NCBI GenBank assembly: GCA_963765875.1
Contig: CAVXYK010000005.1
Coordinates: forward strand, 69,424 to 133,423
Direction of reading: 5' to 3'
DNA from: JAWKOK01 sp963765875
Lineage (GTDB): Bacteria > Chloroflexota > Anaerolineae > Caldilineales > Caldilineaceae
DNA length: 64,000 nucleotides
Shown in pieces: positions 25,504 through 36,635 of the stretch (positions are counted from its first letter, which is position 1; each line of letters opens with the position of its first letter). The position numbers were made by a program, and so were the translations under genes. The notes beneath the pieces were generated by a model. The model did not search any database. It worked only from the letters and a program-made list of their open reading frames with translations, and was not told the origin of the DNA.

Positions 25504-25711
25504 GGTCCGCACCCTCTGCTCGGATGCGATTCATTGTGTCGGCACGTGTGCGGCCTCGCTCCCAGCGTGAATTACGCACCCTCTTCTCCTACTGCACACA
25601 ATTCCAGTGTCATCGGAATGTCATGTGGTTGTCAGGGACTTTCGCCTTGGCCGATCTACCATTTATTGGTGATTGGCGCTTCCTGTTAGGCGAAAGTTGA
25701 GGTTGCATACG

Positions 25712-26266
25712 ATGTTGTCTCATGACTTCCTACCGATCCAGAACGAAATCAGTAGCCACGAAAATCTTCTGTGGTCGGGACGTCCTCGTCAGGGTCTGGT
25801 TTTCCGCACCTCAGACATTTTCTTGGTTCCGTTCAGCCTGGTCTGGGCCGGGTTTGCATTTACTTGGGAGCTGGCGGTTCTGGCCGGAGGGATTGGCTGT
25901 TTCGGGATCTGGGGCATCCCCTTTGTCCTAGTCGGAATCTACATCACGGTAGGCCGATTTTTTGTGGATTCCTATGTCCGTCGCAATACTTACTATGGGC
26001 TCACGAATGAGCGGGTCATCATAATCTCAGGTCTCTTGCGCTGCGAGACAAAGAGTCTCAATCTGCGAACGGCCAGTGATATCACGATGAGCCAGAGAGG
26101 TGATGGGAAGGGCACGATCACCTTTGGTGCAGTCCCAGCGTACGCAAGAATGTATCAGGGGATGCATTGGCCCGGCGCAATGCATCAGATGCCTGCTCAG
26201 TTTGAGCTGATTCCGGATGTCCAGTACGTCTACGAGAAAATTCTGGAAGTCCAGAACACGCAATAG
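25712..26266 (+). CDS. PH-like (DUF304-type) membrane protein
   Basis: From ATG 25712 (MLSHDFLPIQNE) the 184-residue product starts with SSHENLLWSGRPRQGLVF. Two adjacent transmembrane helices (about residues 35-80) follow, then a bacterial PH-like domain: YYGLTNERVIIISGLL, LNLRTASDITMSQRGDGKGTITFG. Proteins of this shape sit in the inner membrane; their function is generally unknown. The frame upstream to 25673 lacks a ribosome-binding site. The gap 25504-25711 holds nothing else recognisable. Confidence 0.7.
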   Translation: MLSHDFLPIQNEISSHENLLWSGRPRQGLVFRTSDIFLVPFSLVWAGFAFTWELAVLAGGIGCFGIWGIPFVLVGIYITVGRFFVDSYVRRNTYYGLTNERVIIISGLLRCETKSLNLRTASDITMSQRGDGKGTITFGAVPAYARMYQGMHWPGAMHQMPAQFELIPDVQYVYEKILEVQNTQ

Positions 26267-26379
26267 AAGAGCGTTTACGGTTTAATCAACACTGAACACG
26301 CCCTCTTGAGGGCAAATGGTCAAGCGCCAACATGCCCAATCGAAAAGGGTGTGTTCGAAGCTGGTTTAGCACCTCGAGA

Positions 26380-26436
26380 CCCTCCGGGAGGGGCACTACG
26401 TAGTTCCCAGTCTTACGTCATAGCCCTCCCGGAGGC
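26380..26436. repeat. Paired REP-like hairpins (CCTCCGGGAGG family)
   Basis: CCCTCCGGGAGGG at 26380-26392 and GCCCTCCCGGAGGC at 26423-26436 are each palindromic, and the two are inverted copies around CTACGTAG/TACGTCA words. A third hairpin, ACCTCCCGGAGGT followed by TGGTGCTACG, lies at 31080-31092. This is a dispersed REP family flanking the 3' side of two bat-operon genes. Confidence 0.55.
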
Positions 26437-26467
26437 TCTCTTCAACCAATTCTGAACATGCCCGATC

Positions 26468-26499
26468 GAAAAGAGGCGGACAGCTGTCCGCCTCTTTTC
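26468..26499. terminator. Perfect 32-nt palindromic bidirectional terminator
   Basis: GAAAAGAGGCGGACAG/CTGTCCGCCTCTTTTC is fully self-complementary and begins and ends with A/T tracts. It separates the PH-like gene from the convergent S41 protease gene, 20 bp from the latter's stop, so it can end transcription from both sides. Confidence 0.8.
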
Positions 26500-26519
26500 T
26501 ATCGGATCTGTTCTGACTA

Positions 26520-27861
26520 CTACTTCTTTTCAACAACCACAGCGTCATCAGCATCGACTGCTGTTTCTATCTCAATCACGCTGTCAGACTCGGGCAGTGC
26601 ATCCAGCACCTTGAGCGCCTCGAGCATCTGCAAGTCTTCGCTTGCCAGCAGTTCATCAATTGTCAACTCTTCCAACTCGCCGACGGTGATCAGGTCGGCC
26701 GTGATGGGCAGGTCAATTTCGATATCGGGTGCGATACCCTGCTTGCGAATCAGGCGACCTTCGCCCGTCAGCCACTGACGAGTGCCCAGCAGCAAAGCCG
26801 ATCCATCATCAAGCGTGAAGGGCTCCAGCACGGTGCCGGTGCCAAAGGTTGTCTCGCCGATGACCTGAGCACGATCGTAATCCTGAATCGCACCGGCCAA
26901 AATCTCTGCCGAGCTCGCTGTTCCGGGGCTGATCAGGACAACCAAGCGGAATGTCGGTGGCGACGCCGCCCTTGCGTACGCCGTAGACACGCCGCTTGCC
27001 GTTGGAATCTTCTTCCTGCAGACACGTTGCCGCTGTCCAGGAACTGGCTGGTGACTTTGACGGCCTGATCCAGCAGCCCGCCGGGGTTGTTGCGAAATCG
27101 AGAATGAAAGCCTCGGCGCCGGCTTCTTCGGCCTCGGCAACGGCTTCCTTCAGATTGTCGGTGGCGTTGGCGCTGAACTGGCTTAGCCGCAGCAGACCAA
27201 CGTCGGTGCCCGGAATCATGCCCCACTCGGCGGCCGGCACTTCAATGTCATCACGGATGATGGTGATGTCCAGGCTTTCGCTATTTTCGCCGTCTAGGCG
27301 CAGGAGAGTCAGGATAACCTCGGTCGATTTCGGGCCGCGGATGTTGTTCTACAACCTCGCCCAGGTCCCAGGTGGCCGTATCTTCGCCGTCGACGGCCAT
27401 GATGATGTCGCCGGCCTTGACGCCGGCACTGGTCGGCCGGGGAACCGTCAAACGGCGCGACAATCATGGGCATGCCGTCCTTGACGCCCAGGCATGCGCC
27501 GATGCCGGAAAAAGTGCCGGAGATGTCAGAGCGTTGGTATTCCAGCTCCTTCGGGGGTCATGAAGGCAGTATGGCCCTCATCGCCCAAGGCCTTCAACAT
27601 GCCTTCGATGGCGCCATAGGTGAGTTCGGTCGGATCCAGCGCATCTTGATCGACAAAGCGTTCGTTGACAATCTGCCAGGCCTGCCAGAAGGTATTGAAC
27701 TCCTCCGGGATTTCGTCCGGCGTACCGGCAGGCGTCATGAGTCCGCCTTGTGCAAATGCCATCGGCGCTGACGACGCAAATAGTACGCCGCTGCCAAAAG
27801 CAACCAGCGTAACGAAAAGCACCATGACGGTGGCCAGCGATAGTTTAGCTAATCTATTCAT
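26520..27861 (-). pseudogene. S41-family carboxyl-terminal processing protease, several frameshifts
   Basis: Starting at Met 27861 (MNRLAKLSLATVMVLFVTLV) there is an uncleaved signal/anchor helix. Next come the S41 N-terminal helices (FWQAWQIVNERFVDQDALDP, YGAIEGMLKALGDEGHTAFM), a PDZ segment (SAGVKAGDIIMAVDGEDTATW), and the catalytic half (VGLLRLSQFSANATDNLKEA, GTASSAEILAGAIQDYDRAQ). These pieces lie in at least four frame segments broken near 27530, 27465-27280, 27240-27140 and 27000. The usual catalytic Lys position reads Thr (GETTFGTGTV). CtpA-type enzymes trim exported proteins at their C-termini. It ends the bat cluster. Either a pseudogene or a poorly assembled stretch. Confidence 0.7.
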
Positions 27862-28132
27862 ACTCTTGTCATCCCTTGATTCATGATTTGAATCACCATT
27901 GTTCACAGATTCGTTTGTCTTTTGAATATACCTAACAGATCTACCACAGAGGCATGCTGCTGTACAGTAAGCGTGCCACCCGCAGGCGCTCTTCAATCAC
28001 CAACTAGTGATTTCCGCAGGGATTCACTAGTCTGTTCCTGTCAGTGGCAGTGCGTGCTGGGATTTCTGTGGTGGCACTTGTGCTGAGCTCCAGCCGAAAG
28101 ATATTCACGCCCACACCTGAGCCAGTAAGCCA

Positions 28133-28985
28133 CTATCCCTGTAGACGTAGTGTGGCTACGGCATCTGCAGGCGCCCAGCCGGTCGGGCCATTGCCGTCCA
28201 GCATGACATTGACCCAGCCGCCCCGTTCCTCTAGCACATTGACCTCTGCGCCGGAAGGCAAGACCAGGCGTGATCCATATTCTGTGCCTGGCCCGCTGTT
28301 CAATTCGACGCCGTCGGCCACGACAACAGCTTCGGTCAGACCGTGATACTGATACATCCGACTGCCCAGGGTCAGGCCGGTGACAATCAGCTCAGGCCGA
28401 CAATAGGCGCTGCGATCTTTGCGAATCGGCGCAGGAATCGGTTCTGCACACGCAAGTACCAGAACAAGAAGCAGCAGGGCAAAGAGTGTCCACAGTCCAA
28501 GAGCCATCAATGCCAATTCATTGAGGGTGAACAAGTTTGTTGTCAGATTGGCGATCTGATAGATGACACTGCCGCCGGTGGCCTCCATGATGGCGCCCAA
28601 TGTGCTCGTCACTGGCCGAGGCGTCTCTGCGATCTGAGCACGTACTTCCGCCAACGTTTCCTGGATGCTCTCGTCCCGCGGCTCCATCTGCTGGGCCAGG
28701 CGAAGGCTCCAGAGCGCTCGCCCCAGGTCTCCTCGCGCGTAAATGGCTCAGACCCAGATTGTAGTAGAGCGTGCTATCCGCAAAGCCTTGATCGGCTACT
28801 TGCTGATAGGTCTCTGCCGCCAGCGCATATTGACCCTTTCGATAGAGCTGCTCCGCCGTCTGCATGGACTGTAGGTTGTCGGCGGAGACCGACAGCGTCG
28901 TCGCTGCCTGTGTTGCGGCAACCACGCTGATCATCAGCGCGATGACCGTCAGACTGATAAGGAAAAAAGCTTCAAACCGTCTCAT
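28133..28985 (-). pseudogene. BatE-like TPR/SH3 membrane protein, frameshifted
   Basis: The N-terminal frame (28985 downwards) gives a signal peptide and a TPR unit (AEQLYRKGQYALAAETYQQV, DSTLYYNLGLSHLRAR). A frameshift near 28710-28730 moves into the second frame, which continues with SLRLAQQMEPRDESIQETLA. Next come two transmembrane helices (LFTLNELALMALGLWTLFAL) and a C-terminal SH3-like domain (GVELNSGPGTEYGSRLVLPSG). This architecture fits BatE of the aerotolerance operon, a periplasmic/membrane TPR protein. One indel would restore a product of about 285 residues. Confidence 0.7.
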
Positions 28986-29010
28986 TATTCTCTCTCTCGG
29001 GCTTGTTCAG

Positions 29011-30847
29011 CTAGGTCAGCACAACATCCAACTCGTCGACCAGCGCTTCGGCTTCGTCCAACAGCTGAGCGGGCGTCGCAACGGCAACACCGGCAGGGCT
29101 GTAGAGGTTGTGCTCGTTGTTATCAAGACAGCTTAGCGAGCGCCGGATCAATTCATCACTTGCACCCTGATCGCGCATCGCTTCCGTAAATTGCGTTATT
29201 GGTCATGCCGCCGACCGGTTTTCGCAGCTTGGCCGATAGATACTCGGTCAAAATGTCTCCTGCTGCCACAAATTCATCGGGCCCGAGTCCCTGACCTTTG
29301 GCTCTCCGCTTTCGTACCACGGCAATGGCTTTGGGGCCTGTTTGCGGGCCCGGGAACTACGTACGGAATCGGCGTTCTGCTCCAAATGGTCGTGGCGGCG
29401 TTGCCAGACAAACCCGCCGGCTAGGGCGGCAAGCGGCAGACCCCAGAGCAACCAGTACCAGGTCTGGGCGGTCAACGGGGCATTGATCGTCTCCAGCATG
29501 ATCGGCACCGGTTTCAGACTGGCAACGATCATCGAATCAATGTCGTCGGCGGTCAGCGCTGCCGGATCGTCTGTCCCATTCACTGTAGAGCCGGCTGCCA
29601 TGATGGCTGCAGGGACGCCAACGCCGGGTGCGACATTGACGGCCATGGGTTCTGTTGCGACCGTGGTGTATTGCTCCGAATGTCGGATCGTAGTATGTAT
29701 AGTCGATGGACGGCACAGTGAACTGGCCCGCTGTGGTCGGCACCATCAGTCGCTCATATGTGTGTGTGCCGCTCACCTGGCCATTTTCGACCTGGGTGCT
29801 GAGTGTAGAATCGGCGTCAAAGATACGCCAGCCATCGATCTCCGGCCAGGCAGGGTCAGACGCTGTGCTGATGTTGCCCTGTCCTGTAACCGTGACCTTG
29901 AGTGTGACCGGTTCATCGACACGGGTCTGATTGTTGTCCAGCGCTGCCTGGATATTGAATTGGCCGACGGCGCCGGTGAAGCTCTCCGGTGCGCCTGCGG
30001 GCAATGGCTGTACATCAACCAGAACCTCGTCCGTATCCAGCACGGCGTCATTGCGCAGGCCGTTGCTCGAAATGGTAATGCGGGCCGGGTCGATGGACTC
30101 TTCACCCTCATCAGTGGGGAAGAGAACCTGGGTCAATTCGGTCACAGTATAGATACGTCCATTGGCCGAGACTCGATAGCTGGTGACATCAATGTCTCCT
30201 TCGGCCCAGAAGCCTGTCAGCGCAGGCGGCTCATAGTCGGGCTGGCCGCCGAAGATGCTGGGTAGGCGCATGGAATCCAGCGCTTCGTAGTAGCGAAAGA
30301 TGTAGTTGATCTGTTCGCCCACATAAGGCTCAGGGTTGTCCACAAAGGCTTCAACAAAAACATCATTGTTCCCCAATGATGAAGGCGCTTTGAAGTCCTG
30401 CTGACTTTGGTTCGGCCTCTGGGTCTGTCCGGACCCTTGCGTCACTTCTATGTTGATCGGGTCGGTGAAAAAGGTCTGGCCGTTCAGGCTTAGCTTGACA
30501 GGGTCAATGGTAAGCGTGCCAGCGCTGTATGGCTGCAAACGATAGCTGTACACCACATTGTTGCTGATGGATCCATTGATAATGCTCATCTGCGTCGAAG
30601 TGCTGTTTCCGACGATAGAAAAACCGTCCAAACTGGGCAACTCCGGCTGAGGAATGTTTCGATCGGCCACATCGACAACGACCGTCAATGTCAAGATGTC
30701 ATCTGTGCTCAGTTCAAGTTTGTCGACGCCGGCGACGATCGGCTCAGTTGTCTGTGCCAACGCAGTGGCGTTCCCTGCAAATCCGGTTATGAAGATGAGT
30801 GCGAGTATCGTGAGCGGCTTGCCCAGGATACGCATGATTTTTCCCAT
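29011..30847 (-). pseudogene. batD: BatD-like (oxygen tolerance) protein, frameshifted
   Basis: The first 400 residues, from 30847, show a signal peptide and repeated beta-sandwich domains: LTLTVVVDVADRNIPQPELP, VVYSYRLQPYSAGTLTIDPV, VFVEAFVDNPEPYVGEQINY, all typical of BatD. The frame shifts near 29660; the next part carries the transmembrane helix (WYWLLWGLPLAALAGGFVW). Another shift near 29240 leads to a C-terminal ATPAQLLDEAEALVDELDVV helix and a stop at 29011. BatD is a membrane-anchored periplasmic protein of the Bat complex. An intact protein would be about 600 residues. Confidence 0.75.
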
Positions 30848-31153
30848 CGGTCGGTTCTCCTAATCTCATCGACAGTCGATGTCTTATGCGGCCAACGATT
30901 CGTTAGAAAGCTGCTGGTCATACGCATCTATGTCGAATGAGCATTCTGTCTCTGAGACAGTGTAAATGCAGCAAATTAGGCCAGAGTGAGTTCTGTGTGT
31001 GCAGCCGCTTAGTCGAGTGTCCGTCAAATAATTTCCGGGAGATGGTCACGAAAATTTAGCTTAACGAAGTGTTCTGACCACCTCCCGGAGGTTGGTGCTA
31101 CGCGAGTTGTTTGCGGACAATGACTTGCCGTATCCTGCCCTACCAATCCTGCT
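30848..31153. other. Intergenic gap with one REP-like hairpin
   Basis: Between batD and the TPR lipoprotein gene. The only structure I see is ACCTCCCGGAGGT at 31080-31092 with the flanking TGGTGCTACG, plus a divergent TTCCGGGAGATGG half-site at 31033. No ORF or promoter stands out. Confidence 0.5.
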
Positions 31154-32181
31154 CTACACTATCGGAGGGAAGACGTAGATCATCTGAAGATACTCTTGCA
31201 GCGTCTCAGTTCCCTGCGCTGCGGCGATCAGCAGTTGGCGTGCCTGTTCTTCACTGAGTCCTTCGAGCTGCTCTGCGAGCTGGCCCAGGCCTGGCTGTGG
31301 TTCCTGTGGCTCTTCAGATTCGTCACCTGCTTCGCCGCTGGAATCGCCTGGCTCCTGCGGTTCAGATTCCTGTTCTTCGTCCTGGGGATCTTCGCCATCC
31401 TGGCCCTCCTGCGGATCCTCCTGTTCAGGCTCCTGGGGTTCATCTTGCTCCTGATCGCCCGGCTCCTGTTCTGGTTGCTCTTGTTCTTGCTCTTGCTCGC
31501 CCTGCTGGCCGTCGCCTTCCTGATCCTGCTTCACCAGGCTCTTGCTCTGCATCCTGGCTTTCTTGGTTCTCTTGGCCTTCCTGGCCTTCTGAGCCTTCCT
31601 GCTCTTGCTGTTCCTGCTCTGCTCTCTGCTCGCCCTGCTGTTCTTGTTCGTCCTGTTGATCCTGACCTTCTTGCTGGTCCTGATTTTCTTGTCTGTCCTG
31701 TTGCTCTTGCTGCTCTTGTTGGTCCTGTTGTGGTCTTGCTGCCTGCTCTTGTTCTTGTCCTGCTGCAACTGCTTCAGCGTGAGTTCGAGATTGACCTTGG
31801 CATCCAGATCCTGTGGATCAGATCGCAGGGCCTCTTTGTAAGCTTCGACTGCACCCTCGTAGTCTTCAGCTTTGAAGAGCGCGTTGCCCAGGTTGTAGTG
31901 GCTCTGCTGGGTCAAGGTTTCGTCGGCATTCGCCATGGCGACCTGTAATGCAGCCGGCACCTGATCAAGGCTTCCTGTCGGTAGAGAGCCCCTGCCGTGT
32001 TGTAGAGCGGCGCTGCCAACTCGGCGTCGGCGTCGGCGGCTTCCTGATATTTTTCTGCAGCGGCTGCGTAATCCTGTTCGGCAAAAGCCGTGTTGCCCGC
32101 CTCGTTCAGTTTTTCGGCTCCAGAGCCGCATGCGGTCATCAAGAGACCGGAAAATGCGATTGCTATCATTGCTTTCTTCAT
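31154..32181 (-). pseudogene. BatC-like TPR lipoprotein with Gln/Glu-rich region, frameshifted
   Basis: The N-terminus, from 32181, is a lipoprotein signal (MKKAMIAIAFSGLLMTACGS) and a first TPR (AGNTAFAEQDYAAAAEKYQE). The frame shifts near 31970 into one with a second TPR (SHYNLGNALFKAEDYEGAVE, YKEALRSDPQDLDAKVNLE). Then comes a long Gln/Glu/Pro/Asp-rich tract and a C-terminal LSEEQARQLLIAAAQGTETL. Part of the tract (about 31500-31750) reads Lys/Asn/Arg-rich in this frame but Gln-rich in the neighbouring one, so two more compensating indels are likely. This matches BatC-type proteins. The start overlaps the batB stop (ATGA). Confidence 0.65.
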
Positions 32182-33256
32182 GCTGCCATTTCCCTTTTCT
32201 CACGCGGCATCAGGCTTTCGCCCATCATCACGTTGCGGCGTTGCGCCATCTTGCGGTTGCTCACACGGTCTGGTATGAGCATTGAGATGACCAGAATGAC
32301 CAGCGCAAGCGCTAGGAAGATCTGATATCGTTCAATGCGACGCACCTCCAACTGTGAGCCGATCTCGCCCTGTTGGAGCCGCTGAAGCTCGCCAACCAGT
32401 GCGTCTAGCTCGGCGCCACTGGCTGCAGCCCGATAGAACTGACCATTGCCGGTCGCGGCGATGGTCTGCAATGTCTCTTCATCCAGGCGGGAGAGCACCG
32501 TCTGGCCGTTGCGGTCGGTCTTGTAGCCGATCACGTTGCCGGCCGGGTCGGTCTCTGGAATGGGCACGCCCTCGGGCGAGCCAAACCCGATGGTGTAGAA
32601 GATGATGCCCTCGTCAGCGGCCTGTTGCACAGCTGTCATGGCCTCGGCGTCGTGGGCCTCGCCGTCGGTGATCAATACGATCACCCGCTGGCTGTTGCTG
32701 TTCTCATCGAAGCCGCTCATGGCCGTGCGTACGGCATCGCCGATATTGGTGCCCGGTCTTGAAATCACGCCGGGCCGCGCGCCGTCCAGGAAGGATTGGG
32801 CCGTGGTGTAGTCCGAAGTCAGCGGAAACTGGATGAAGCTTGCGCCCGAGAAGAGCACCAGGCCGACTTCGTCACCGCCCAGGCGAGACATGAGATCTGA
32901 GATCTCCAGCTTGGCGCGGCTCAGACGGTTGGGCTTGATGTCTTCAGCCAGCATGCTCTCGGAGACGTCGAGCGCCACCATAATCTGAACGCCGGTGCGC
33001 TCGATCACCTGCACATCTTCGCCCCACTGGGGTCGTGCCAACGAGAAGAGCAGCAGGACGATGGAGGCGAACCAGAGGCCCGTTGCCAACGTCGTCCCCG
33101 CCAGTTGACGGAAACGCCCAGCCGTCTGATCAGCGCCGGATTGCCCAGCCGGGCCAACACTGCATGGCGGCGACGGTTGGCATAGACCATCAGGAGCGCC
33201 AAGGCCGGAATCAGGATCAAAGCCGAATATAGGTAGATTGGTTCTGCAAAGGTCAT
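32178..33256 (-). pseudogene. batB: BatB-like von Willebrand A protein, one frameshift
   Basis: From 33256, MTFAEPIYLYSALILIPALA is the first membrane helix. The frame breaks near 33110-33120 (a GGGCG stretch) and resumes as LATGLWFASIVLLLFSLARP (helix 2). The VWA domain follows with the MIDAS motif ALDVSES, then VGLVLFSGASFIQFPLT and VLITDGEAHD, and a last helix YQIFLALALVILVISMLIP. BatB faces the periplasm and binds a divalent metal through the MIDAS residues. A single indel would restore a product of about 358 residues. The gene sits between batA and the TPR lipoprotein gene, the usual order. Confidence 0.75.
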
Positions 33257-33303
33257 GGTATGTAGTTCCAGGTGATAGTGTTGCTTGCGACTTGCTAGGT
33301 GAA

Positions 33304-33452
33304 TGCTGCTGCGTAATACGTACTGCGTAAGGCTCGGAGACGAATTCGGTTGTCGAAAATGGGAACGAATATTCAAGGTGTGACCAATCGTCAATAGTGT
33401 CGACTGGATCCTATCCAACGACTCAATTAGCACGCAGTACGCAGCACGCAGC
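33304..33452. repeat. Imperfect inverted repeat of the TGCTGCGT family
   Basis: GCTGCTGCGTAATACGTACT (from 33304) and CACGCAGTACGCAGCACGCA (from 33431) form long imperfect inverted arms between batB and batA. The same TGCTGCGTGCTGCGT words build the palindrome at 36636-36766, so this is a second dispersed repeat family confined here to bat intergenic gaps. Confidence 0.55.
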
Positions 33453-33487
33453 GCTTCTCTAAGGTACCGTCCGAAACAGCGTCTGCC

Positions 33488-34473
33488 TCAAAAACATCTC
33501 AACAAGCAGAGTGCCAATCCAGGGGCCAGTATCCAGCCGAAAAGTTCACTGTAGTTGGTGAAGGTCTCAATTTCGATCTGGGACTTCTCCAGCGAATTGA
33601 TCTCATCATAGATAGCCCGCAGTCCTTCGGTGTTTTCGGCCCGATAGTAGCGGCCGCCGGTCTCTTCAGCGATCTGGGCCAGCGTCTCTTCGTCGAGCGT
33701 GCTCTCCTGCATCACAATGCGCTGACGGTCGAAGGCGTCGACAACCGGGACCGGAACCTGTCCTGGACGTCCCATGCCGATGGTGTAGACCTTGATGCCC
33801 AATGTTGAGGCTGCTTCGGCCGCAGTCACCGGGTCGATCTGGCCGGCGTTGTTGACGCCGTCGGTCAACAGGATGACTACTTTGCTCTTGGCATCCGAGT
33901 CCTTGAGCATGTTGGCCGCATTGGCCAGGCCCATGCCGATGGCCGTCCCGTCTTCAATCTGAAGCTCGGTGGCGAGCTTGGTCTGGTCCAGCATGCGTCG
34001 CAGCACATTGTGATCCACGGTCGGCGGGCTCTGATTGAAAGCGTTGCTGGCAAAGACCACCAGCCCGACCTGATCATACTGTCGCTCACTGACAAACGTA
34101 TCGATGACTGTCTTTGGCCGCTTCCAGCCGATTCTGCGGCTCAAAATCGAGCGATGCCATGCTGCCGGAGATGTCCAGCGCCAGCGCGATATCCACGCCC
34201 TCGCCGTTGATGACCTGGCGAGATTGGATCGACTGAGGGCGGGCCAGACCGAAGATGATGGCGGCGATGGCGGCCATGCGCAGGATCGAGAGCATCGGTC
34301 GCAGAGCAATGCGCCACGATCGACGTCTGCCTTTGGCCATGCGGATGTCTGAGTAGCGCAAACTGGCTGCGCCCCTTCGCTTGCCCCGCATCTGCTGCCA
34401 GACCAGATAGTGCTGGTATCAGCAGAAGCAGGCTGAACATCCATGGAGATGCAAATTGAAAATCCATCGTCAT
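33488..34473 (-). pseudogene. batA: BatA-like von Willebrand A protein, two frameshifts
   Basis: Starting near 34473/34467 (MDFQFASPWMFSLLLLIPAL) the frame soon shifts (near 34400) to KGRRRSWRIALRPMLSILRM. It continues through the second helix and the MIDAS motif ALDISGSM, then shifts again near 34110 to VIDTFVSERQYDQVGLVVFA, VVILLTDGVNNAGQ and ESTLDEETLAQIAEETGGRY. The end near NYSELFGWILAPGLALCL is the C-terminal helix. All VWA metal-site residues are present. It is the canonical partner of batB. Confidence 0.75.
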
Positions 34474-34565
34474 ACCTCGTAGTGAATACCGGTAGAAATC
34501 TCTTGATAGTTTCGGCTTAAGAAGAGCCGCACTTCCGCCGGTCTATTCACGCTAGTTACTGTTCG

Positions 34566-35689
34566 TTAAGCCTGTGCCGCCACCGATGGTGTTGATGCTG
34601 GTGCTGAAGGCGGTGTTGCCGAGGGCGGAATATGGCCCTGAGAGCTGTCGTTCTGGTCAGCGGCCAGAGCCGCTGCCTCGTCGACGCTCAGGTTTACCAG
34701 CGTTTGCGCCTGATCGACAAGCTTGGTAGCAGCTTCGATGCTTGGCTCGAAGTCGGAAAACTTGACCAGATCACTGTCGGCAAAAAGGTGAATATAGGAT
34801 GCGGCCAGCGTCTCGGACATCGACGTCGTGTGCAGCGTGCGCTTCAACTCCGATGTCGTCTGTTCCAGCGCCAACACGTCGTATTGACGTTCGATGAAGG
34901 TGCAGAGACAGGTCGTTACCAGGGCATAGTGTTCTGTGAATTCACCTGTCCGGGCCAGATCGAAGTCCGCCGATATGAGCCAGTTCGTCGGTCGCAACCT
35001 GTCCAGGCGTGCGATTATCAAGCCGTGAACGTTCGGACTTCTTACGATAGAGCAGCCAGCCGGCAATCGCGGCCAGCAGGCCAACCAACAGCGCTCCCCC
35101 GGCGATAAACGGTGTCGGATTCGGAATCGCCAAACTGGCCTGCGGCTTGATGTCACGGATTTCGACATCCTGCTCGCTCAGTACAGATACGATCTCCAGT
35201 GAAATCGGCTCGGCAATGGTCTGGCTCAGATTGCCTTCAGTATCGCTGAGTGTGATGGGCAACACCGGTGACCAGTACGTTCCCGGCGCAAACACGACCG
35301 CTTCGATGGTCTGGCGGGTTGTTTCACTGCCGTCGGCGTTCAACTCGGTCTTCTTGGATTGACTGCTCTTGAATTTCGAACTCACCCCATTGGCCCTCTA
35401 TCTTCGGCACGAAGACCTGATGGCCCGCAGGGTGGGTCACCTCAAGCGTCAACAGGGCCGGATCGCCGACGGTCAGTGGCGCGCCGTCGGTAATCAGCCC
35501 GTCTGTGATCAGACGGGCAGTCACACCGGCGGCTTCCGGCAGCGTTGTGCCGGCAGGCTCAGTTTCATTCGTCTGAGCGGATACGGAGCCCGGCAGCAGA
35601 AGAGTTAGGGCAACGAGCATCAACAGTAGCGCTGTGATGATGCGTCGAGATTCACTTAGGTTTGTTTTCATAGTCCACACACGATTCAT
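34566..35689 (-). pseudogene. Signal-peptide single-pass protein of the bat operon (DUF4381-like), frameshifted
   Basis: A signal peptide (IITALLLMLVALTLLLPGSV) is followed by a beta-rich periplasmic domain (DPALLTLEVTHPAGHQVFVP). The frame shifts near 35350 and continues with RQTIEAVVFAPGTYWSPVLP. The transmembrane helix FIAGGALLVGLLAAIAGWLL follows near residue 220. Another shift near 34960 leads to the cytoplasmic helical part, FTEHYALVTTCLCTFIERQY and ELKRTLHTTSMSETLAAS. The gene sits between DUF58 and batA, where a DUF4381-like protein is common. The family name is tentative; the operon position is solid. Confidence 0.6.
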
Positions 35690-35703
35690 AGTCGAGTACC
35701 CAT

Positions 35704-36591
35704 TCAGTGACGCATGCGATCCGCGCGTCGCTTGAAAAAGCGAGTCAGTTCATCAACATAGTCGAGCGACGTGTCGATGTTGAGCCGGTCGACGCCGGCT
35801 TTGCGCAAGACGCTGATCTTGTCGGCGTTGTGGGAAGCGACATTGGCGGCAAACGCTTCTCGCCAGCCCTTGTCCCCTGTATCCACCACCACCATCTCAC
35901 CGCTTTCGGCGTCTTCCAGAACCATGATGCCGATGTCGGCAATCTGTGTATCCAGCGGATCGTGCAGGTCGACGGCGATGACATCGTGGCGGCGGTTGGC
36001 CATGTAGAGCGGCGTGCGATAGCGCTCCGCATCGGTCTGATAATCGGAAATCAGAAAGACGATGCTGCGTCGTTTCAGAATTCGATTGACCGTATCCAAC
36101 GCCAGCCCGATGTCGGTGCCCCGGCTCTGGGGCTCGAAGGCCAGCATCTCACGCACGATGCGCAGAATGTGGCGTCGCCCCTTGCGCGGCGGAATGTAGA
36201 GCTCGATCTGGTCGGAGAAGACAAGCAGTCCGACCTTGTCGTTGTTGTTGGTGGCGGCAAAGGCAAGCACCGCAGCCAACTCAGCCGCCAGCTCTCGCTT
36301 GAAGCGCTGGGCCGAACCGAACTCGCCGGAACCGCTGGCATCGACCACGAGCATGACTGTCATCTCGCGGGCCTCGACGTAGCGCTTGACGTACGTCTCA
36401 TTCATGCGTGCCGTCACATTCCAGTCGATGGTACGCACTTCGTCGCCGGGCTGATAGGGGCGCACCTCATCAAACTCCATGCCCCGACCCTTGAAGACCG
36501 AGTGGTATTCACCGGCGAAGCTATCATTCACCAGCCGGCGAGTGCGGAGTTCGATTCGCCGTATTTTGGCCATTAGTTCGTTGGTTAGCAT
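35704..36591 (-). CDS. DUF58 domain protein (VWA-like, bat operon)
   Basis: From Met 36591 (MLTNELMAKIRRIELRTRRL) the 295-residue protein has the DUF58 core: GRGMEFDEVRPYQPGDEVRT, IDWNVTARMNETYVKRY. A VWA-like fold with VVDASGSGEF follows, then VGLLVFSDQIELYIPPRKG and SIVFLISDYQTD. It is the only clearly intact gene in the MoxR/Bat cluster. DUF58 proteins are cytoplasmic partners of MoxR ATPases. The upstream frame to 36768 runs through the palindromic repeat and is not coding. Confidence 0.85.
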   Translation of the reverse strand: MLTNELMAKIRRIELRTRRLVNDSFAGEYHSVFKGRGMEFDEVRPYQPGDEVRTIDWNVTARMNETYVKRYVEAREMTVMLVVDASGSGEFGSAQRFKRELAAELAAVLAFAATNNNDKVGLLVFSDQIELYIPPRKGRRHILRIVREMLAFEPQSRGTDIGLALDTVNRILKRRSIVFLISDYQTDAERYRTPLYMANRRHDVIAVDLHDPLDTQIADIGIMVLEDAESGEMVVVDTGDKGWREAFAANVASHNADKISVLRKAGVDRLNIDTSLDYVDELTRFFKRRADRMRH

Positions 36592-36635
36592 AGTACGGTT
36601 TCTCGTGAATGGTGTCTGCGCGATATTGGCTGCTT

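Noticed and set aside
31196..31948. A 250-residue Leu-rich open frame on the plus strand
   Set aside because: It is the complement of the Gln/Glu-rich tract of the TPR lipoprotein gene; poly-Leu is what CAG/GAG codons give in reverse, and there is no start signal.
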